Shown here: piece by piece, positions 58,236 to 64,000 of the stretch | Position numbering within the stretch: the first letter of the stretch is position 1 | Layout of the letters: the number at the start of each line of letters is the position of its first letter | Assembly (NCBI GenBank): GCA_026413225.1 | Contig: CM048553.1 | Location: forward strand, 46,912,001 to 46,976,000 | Direction: 5' to 3' | Length of the DNA stretch: 64,000 nucleotides | DNA from: Otis tarda | Taxonomy: Eukaryota; Chordata; Aves; Otidiformes; Otididae | The notes under the pieces: model-generated | The model's input: only the letters and a program-made list of their open reading frames with translations | The model's database searches: none | Told to the model about the DNA's origin: nothing | Position numbers and translations under genes: made by a program

Positions 58236-61200
58236 GATGTGTTTGTCAGATGAGGACCTGTATTTTGTAGAGCTCCTTCATTACTTCAGCTGTAACAGAA
58301 CCAGACCCCTTTCCACCCCTGAATCCACAAAATGATGAATACAATACATTGGCTGGTCCTCTGACAAATTTACTCTTCTAAGTACCCCTTTGAGGTCAGT
58401 ATGCAATCTGTACTCCTGATCCACAATGGACAACTACTTTGCCAATGTTTTCATCCTGCTGAGACTATGGGTTTGTTTTTTTTTTTTTTTTTTATGCATT
58501 ACTTAGAAGCCCGTGGACTTTTCTGCTTTATGACATAGAAAATTTTGTGCAAAGATTGTAAATACTTTATTTGTGGTTACTTAAAATCTGCCGGGCTACA
58601 GTTTAAAATATTTATGTGTCATCTGTAGGGGTATTGCTTTTGTCTTTGAGATATCCACTATATTACTATATTATTTATTGTTGAAGTTTCTTACTTTTGA
58701 CTTTATTTCATTTTAGGCATTGTTGGTGACTGTTAACAAACAAAATCTGTGGATCTAAGGATCAGTCCCGTAGAGAAAAGTACAGCTGCAGGAGCTGGGG
58801 TTCTGAAAGAAGGTTGTTTTTTTTACATGCATTATTAGGTTCATCTCCAAGTTATCAGATTTTCATTTTACAAAATAATATATCTGATATGTTATTACAT
58901 ATGTATTCCTGTAAAATTTAGTGTATTGAGGACATGCAATGATAAGATGTAATATGGTCATTTTTAAAATATTAGTTTTGTCCTTGATTATATATGATTC
59001 TACTTCCCTCTTTCTAGTAATGATAAAGACCTTGATCTAAAAGGTTGCTTGTTATTGGGCTGCTCTTTATTAATTTGTGACTTTCCCCAGTACCTCTACC
59101 CTGTAAAAACCTGAATAAGCCAAATGACTGATCTACTTAATCAGCTCCTTTCTTTAATATAACATGAGCGCTGATGTAAAAGACAATGGAATCAAAGGGA
59201 AATTTTCAACAGAGATTATCTGTTTTGAATCTGGCACTCTAGTTGTTCCAAAAAGCCTGGACCTGCCAGATCTTAGCTCCGAGCAGGAGAATTACTTTGT
59301 TGTCTCTGTCCTGCTGCAACACCTGCATTTCGTTCATCTGCATGAAAGGGATCTGTCTCCGTCCTCCTCTGAGACCTTCATGCTAAGTGGCAGCAGCTCC
59401 ATGATTCACCAGCCACTATGACTGGTGTGTAGGTTTCTGGAGCTGCATGCAGCTGAGGGAATGTCTGCTTTCATGTGACCCAGCATGAGCACATGGGCTT
59501 TGAGGTGTTGTTGGTGAGTATAGGAGACAGAATAACTCAGAAACTGATTACAGTTCATCATTAGATCAACAGGTTAGAAGTTTACATTCATAAGCAAGAC
59601 TTTGAAGACTGTGCAGCTGAAGTATGAAGAGATGTGCTGAAAAGCCCATGTTAAGTCTTAAGATAATTTATTTTATAGGCATGTTTATGAGAGTCTCTAA
59701 TGCATTTACTTTTTCTTTTCACGCTAAAAATAATACAACGTATAGGTGGTTAATTGTAAACTGCCTAACAAATTCAACCTTGGGGCATAGTTCTAAGTTC
59801 AAATAGCTATTGAACTTACTATGTTTCACTCAGTAACTTTATTACAGTCTGCAGAGCTGAGATCATCAGATTCTTTCAAGAATCTATTTGCTAAGAGACC
59901 TGAAAATTACCCAGACCAGAGATGATTAAAATCAACATGAAGGAGAGGATATCTACTTTTAAGTGCTCCCATAACTTTATGTGTCATAGCCCTTTGCCGC
60001 TAGAGGACAGCAAGACCTCAGGAAAATGGAGTTGTGTGAGGAGGTGGGAGAAAAGGAAAGAAATCACTTTCGCAAGAGTTAAGAAAGTATTAGCTAAGAA
60101 GTTACATGCTTCTAGCTGTAATCAGGTTTCTTAAAGAATTGAGACAGTTTTGGAAGATGTTTCAAAAAAAGAAATACAGAGGAGACACTTAGATAAATAA
60201 AAGCTTAAATTTTAATGTAGCGGTTTGCCTATCAGTTATAATATTCTTTGAAAAGCTAACTAGCTAACAATACTAACTAGTTTTGAGAGCCATATACTGT
60301 TTCCATTAAATTAATAGATAGCTTTTTATTGATTTCAGTAAGAACAGGGCTTTTCTTTGCCATCTTAAATAACTGATAAGTGTTCTGATTTTTGATGAAC
60401 GAATTAGATACTCTCATGTAGGAATGTTGTTACAGTCCATTTTTTAGAATGGAAATAATAGTCTGAAATGAGTGGAAAGATCTTCTGCCTCCACACCTAT
60501 CTATTATTTTAACCATATTTATGTTTGTAACTTCTAATGCAAGGGCTCATTAGATGTTTCAACATAAGCTATAGGAAATGGATTCAAAACAATGGAATTC
60601 ATAATCAGAATTAAACTTTTCACCTTCATGGTTTCAGTATGTTAGACAAGATAAACTTCTTTAATCTTTATGGCAAGTCACTTGATGACATTTCTCCACT
60701 AGAAGTTAAAAAGAAAGGCTTTGAATTGACCATAGTTTGGCATAAGTATGAATTGGGTTTTAACTGAAAATTCCATAATGAGAATCTCTTCTCAATCCTA
60801 ATGAGAAGAGAGCTCTTGAACATCCATTTTAGCATCACTAGGTCATCACTGAACTGAGAAGGACATCTCAGATTTTGCAGTCTCATGGTCATTTCATCCC
60901 CGCCCAATTGGATTAATATTGTGTGTGGTCACAGTGCTGAGGAACAACTAATCTTGTTCACAAGAAAAGTGGAGTGAAAGGGAGAGAAATGTCCAATTAA
61001 ACAACAAAACTGAGCTATATTAATGACAGACAATTGCTGTTGCAATGCTCTTTATTGCTTCAGCCTAGAGGCACAAAAGTACAGTGGTGCATAACAAGGG
61101 ATGAATGTAGGAGAAATATGCTGAAGATTGCACCTAATCATTTTTAAGATCACTTAAGAGTGCTCTTTACAAACCCTTCCTGTGCTAGTGGGAATGTGAA

Positions 61201-63654
61201 ATTCAATAGGAACCAAGTGAAATTTCCTGAGTACTTTCATGTTATATTGTTCGTACCCAGAACATCTGCCTTCTTGGCAAAGCTGAGGGTCCCAATAGCT
61301 TATCCTGATCTGGATTTGCAAATTAGGTATCCTAAATTTTCTTTAAAAAATGCATGTGGAAATGGTGCTGCAATCCAATCTGAAAGGTTGATACCTGAGT
61401 GGGTTCACTGGCTTCTTTAGCCTACAGCAATGAGATCCTGCCTGCATCTTTTCCTAGAAGAATGCCCTGACCATGAGGCTGAAGGGAGGATTGGACTTCG
61501 ACCTTCTGCAACTGTCTGGCAAGAATTAGTATATCATACAGCAGAGAGTGCATGATTTCTGGGGCCAGAGAGAAAGAACTATAAGAATCATGATTCTCTA
61601 ATTCAGTGCTTAGGACTCCTCCTTTCTTCCAGCAAGCTAAAAAAAAAAAAGTCAAAAAGTCTTCTGCTTCCAGATGTACTCAACTCTACCCAGATGAGGT
61701 TAATCAGAACTCTTACTTCATTTTACATTTCTGATTCAGGGAGGCACCTGAGAGCTCAAGAGTGATTAGGAATAGAACATACCCATTCTTCATCATTCCT
61801 TTAGGTAGCTATCATCTCTGTCCTTCAGTATTCTGTCTGTGGTCAAGTGTCTCTCTCCCCCTGCACCCTCCAGAGAAGTCAGACATTTAAAGTCATGGAT
61901 TGCACCATCAGGGCAAGAGGCTTAAGAGTCTCTTTCTAGAACAAACTTTATTAAACAATGCAAATGGCATGCCTAATCTGTAACCATGTCAGTATTTATT
62001 TTTATATCCAAGGGTCTAATCCCTTCCTGCCGTTTTTATTTGTGGTTAGTGTCACTCTTTTATTTTCATGCACAAACAATTTTGCTTTTAGGAGTTATAG
62101 GAGAGCCATGTACATCTTTTTCTGAGTTAATCAAATGCAGAAGAAAATAAGTTTGTATCCTGTGAGAAGAAGGTTGTTCAGAAATCCCCGTGTTGCTAGG
62201 GTAGGTAGAAGTGCCAACAGAGGCATGTCATGTGGGATGCCGAATCTACTAGAAAGCTTCCCAGAAGTTCTTAGCACATTTGAAACTCTGATTTCAGCTC
62301 TGAATAGGTCCCTGTAAAGTCTTAGATGCTCTGAACTCTTGCCTTCCAGAAGAAGGTCCTTTTCATCTAGCTGAAAATCAAACACTAAGTTCCTTTAGTT
62401 TTGTATTGATCCGTCCAGTTTTAATTGTGTAGCTAGAAGTGCTCACTGTTGAGGGGCACTGCTGTGTTTTATTATTTATGCTGCTGAACAGGTTATTGTT
62501 TCAAGAAATTAATCTGGGCAGCATGGAAATTGCTGAAATGAATGAAGCATCTTAGGTATTTTCAATGGAGTTCATGTTATTAGAAAGAGCATGTAGTTAC
62601 TTGTGTGCTACATTAATTCTGCATGTATGACTGAATTGGACAACCACATGATGTAGAATTTTATCTCTAAACCGTTCTGTGGCCTATTTGTGGAATCAGC
62701 TTATATCGTTTCCTAAAAAATCTCTTGGGCTGTTGGGCTAGCAGGTTTTTTAGCAATTCATTGTTTATCATGTTTAAATTCTATATATGAGACATGTATT
62801 GAAACCAAATGATGTTTCTCTTTTTATAACTGCAGCAGATTCTCAATGCCCTGAGGCAATAACTGACTGGCACACAGAGGGATTAGATAACCATTGCATA
62901 GTAGGAATGGCTGGAGAACAGTGGAGCTGCATATACTCCTTTAAACATACCTCATTTTAAAAATGTGACTCAAATGAAGAAAGGCTTTGTGGTCAGATAT
63001 ATATTAAATTAAGTTACAGTTTATTTAAGCACACTGAAGCTATGTTGTAGCATTGCTGGAATTAGAACAATGGGCTACAATGTAGCAAAAGGTCTAGTTA
63101 ATTTTTCTCTGAAACATGTGAGGCATGCCATTACTGTAACTCTTCTGGGAGTACTTTAGATTGAAGGTGTTAAGGTCTGTGATTACATTGCAGGTTCATG
63201 ACACAACTCATCTTACTTCAGGAGTTTTGTAGCAATGAACTGTGACCAGAGAGAATGGGAGAAATGAAAAAAAAGACCTGTCTAGAGTGCATACAGCAGA
63301 AATGTGCAATTATGGAGTTTTTTTGTGGTATTTTATTTGATACCTTGTGTCTCCACATTTGGAGTGGCTTCAGTTTATGAGTTATGAACATGTGTCTGGA
63401 AACACGGCATATTCATTATTGGATAGGAAAAGCAGTTGTGATCTTAGGAGCTTCTGGAAGTCTGGGACTGGAGAGTATCTCCACAGAGTCAAGTGGTACA
63501 AGTTCTTATCAGGTAGTTCCAACTGGTTGATGTATAGCAAGACATGCTGAAGATTGCCCACTGTGCATGTGCTAACCAGCTCCACTGTGCCTCTGCACCA
63601 AGTTTGATGCTGTAGGAAGTGTCAATTTGACACATATCCGCGTTACAGGTTGTC
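58236..63654. other. Intergenic, no gene seen
   Basis: A/T-rich sequence with a T-run of about 20 near 58471. No supported exon, RNA gene or repeat family. The + strand frame at 59164-59421 (85 residues) has somewhat protein-like composition but no splice context or similarity I recognise. In mammals TMEM108 lies on this side of NPHP3, so the region may be upstream of it (inference). Confidence 0.5.
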
Positions 63655-64000
63655 AGTTTTGGGCCCATCATTAAAAGAAAGACATTGAGGTGCTGGAGCG
63701 CATCTGAAGAGCAACAAAGCTGGTGAAAGGTTTAGAGAACAAGTCCTATAAGGAGCAGCTGAGGGAACTGGAGTTGTTTAGTCTGGAGAAAAGGAGGCTA
63801 AGGGGAGAACTTACCACTCTCTACAACTACCTGAAAGGAGATTGTAATGAGGTGAGTGTCACTCTCTTCTCCCAAGTAACCAGAGGAAACAGCCTCTAGT
63901 TGCACCAGGGGATGCTTAGGTTGGATATTAGGAAAGATTTCTTCAGCAAAAAGATTGTCTAGTAATGGAACAGGCTGCTCAGGGAAGTGATTGAATCAGC
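63655..64000 (+). mobile_element. CR1 LINE, 3' portion, runs off the window
   Basis: Typical CR1 wording: AGACATTGAGGTGCTGGAGCG, then GAGCAGCTGAGGGAACTGGAGTTGTTTAGTCTGGAGAAAAGGAGGCTAAGGGGAGA in pieces, and later GGTTGGATATTAGGAAAGATTTCTTC in pieces. The 5' side is truncated around 63655 and the 3' end lies beyond 64000. Several substitutions mark an old copy. Confidence 0.93.

Overview
The window is nuclear DNA from a vertebrate, almost certainly a bird and probably a songbird. The genes are split by GT-AG introns. Two fragments match the 3' part of CR1, the main avian LINE. A complete solo LTR and a second LTR fragment look like the ERVL-like LTRs of songbird genomes; the songbird call rests on recollection of those families, not on a search.

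Four protein-coding genes are present in an order also known from mammals (ACKR4 and ACAD11, then UBA5, then NPHP3). Left part (1-15419): ACKR4, an intronless-coding chemokine scavenging receptor on the + strand, lies inside an intron of ACAD11, which runs on the - strand. Thirteen ACAD11 coding exons are in the window: the kinase-like half and the start of the dehydrogenase half. The 3' exons lie beyond position 1. Middle (15420-24547): ACAD11 and UBA5 are head to head, with start codons 394 bases apart in one CpG-rich segment. All 12 UBA5 coding exons are present (399 residues). Right part (30180-55273): all 27 NPHP3 coding exons are on the - strand (1317 residues), tail to tail with UBA5. 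Every exon junction I placed keeps the reading frame, and no frameshift or premature stop was seen in any of the four genes.

The 5.6 kb between the UBA5 and NPHP3 stop codons holds a 214-base direct duplication and the 1149-base solo LTR with a perfect 5-base target-site duplication. Upstream of NPHP3 (55274-64000) there is a CpG-rich promoter region, an LTR fragment on the - strand and a CR1 running off the right edge. I see no gene in the rest of that flank.

The genes share no single pathway. UBA5 activates UFM1, NPHP3 works in the base of the primary cilium, ACAD11 degrades fatty and 4-hydroxy acids, and ACKR4 scavenges CCL19, CCL21 and CCL25. The layout shows conserved gene architecture (nested, divergent, convergent) and no sign of a new multi-gene system. 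The most interesting items are the LTR between the convergent genes, a strong G-quadruplex motif beside the UBA5 exon 1 donor, the local duplication, and an unusual DRY-box continuation in ACKR4.
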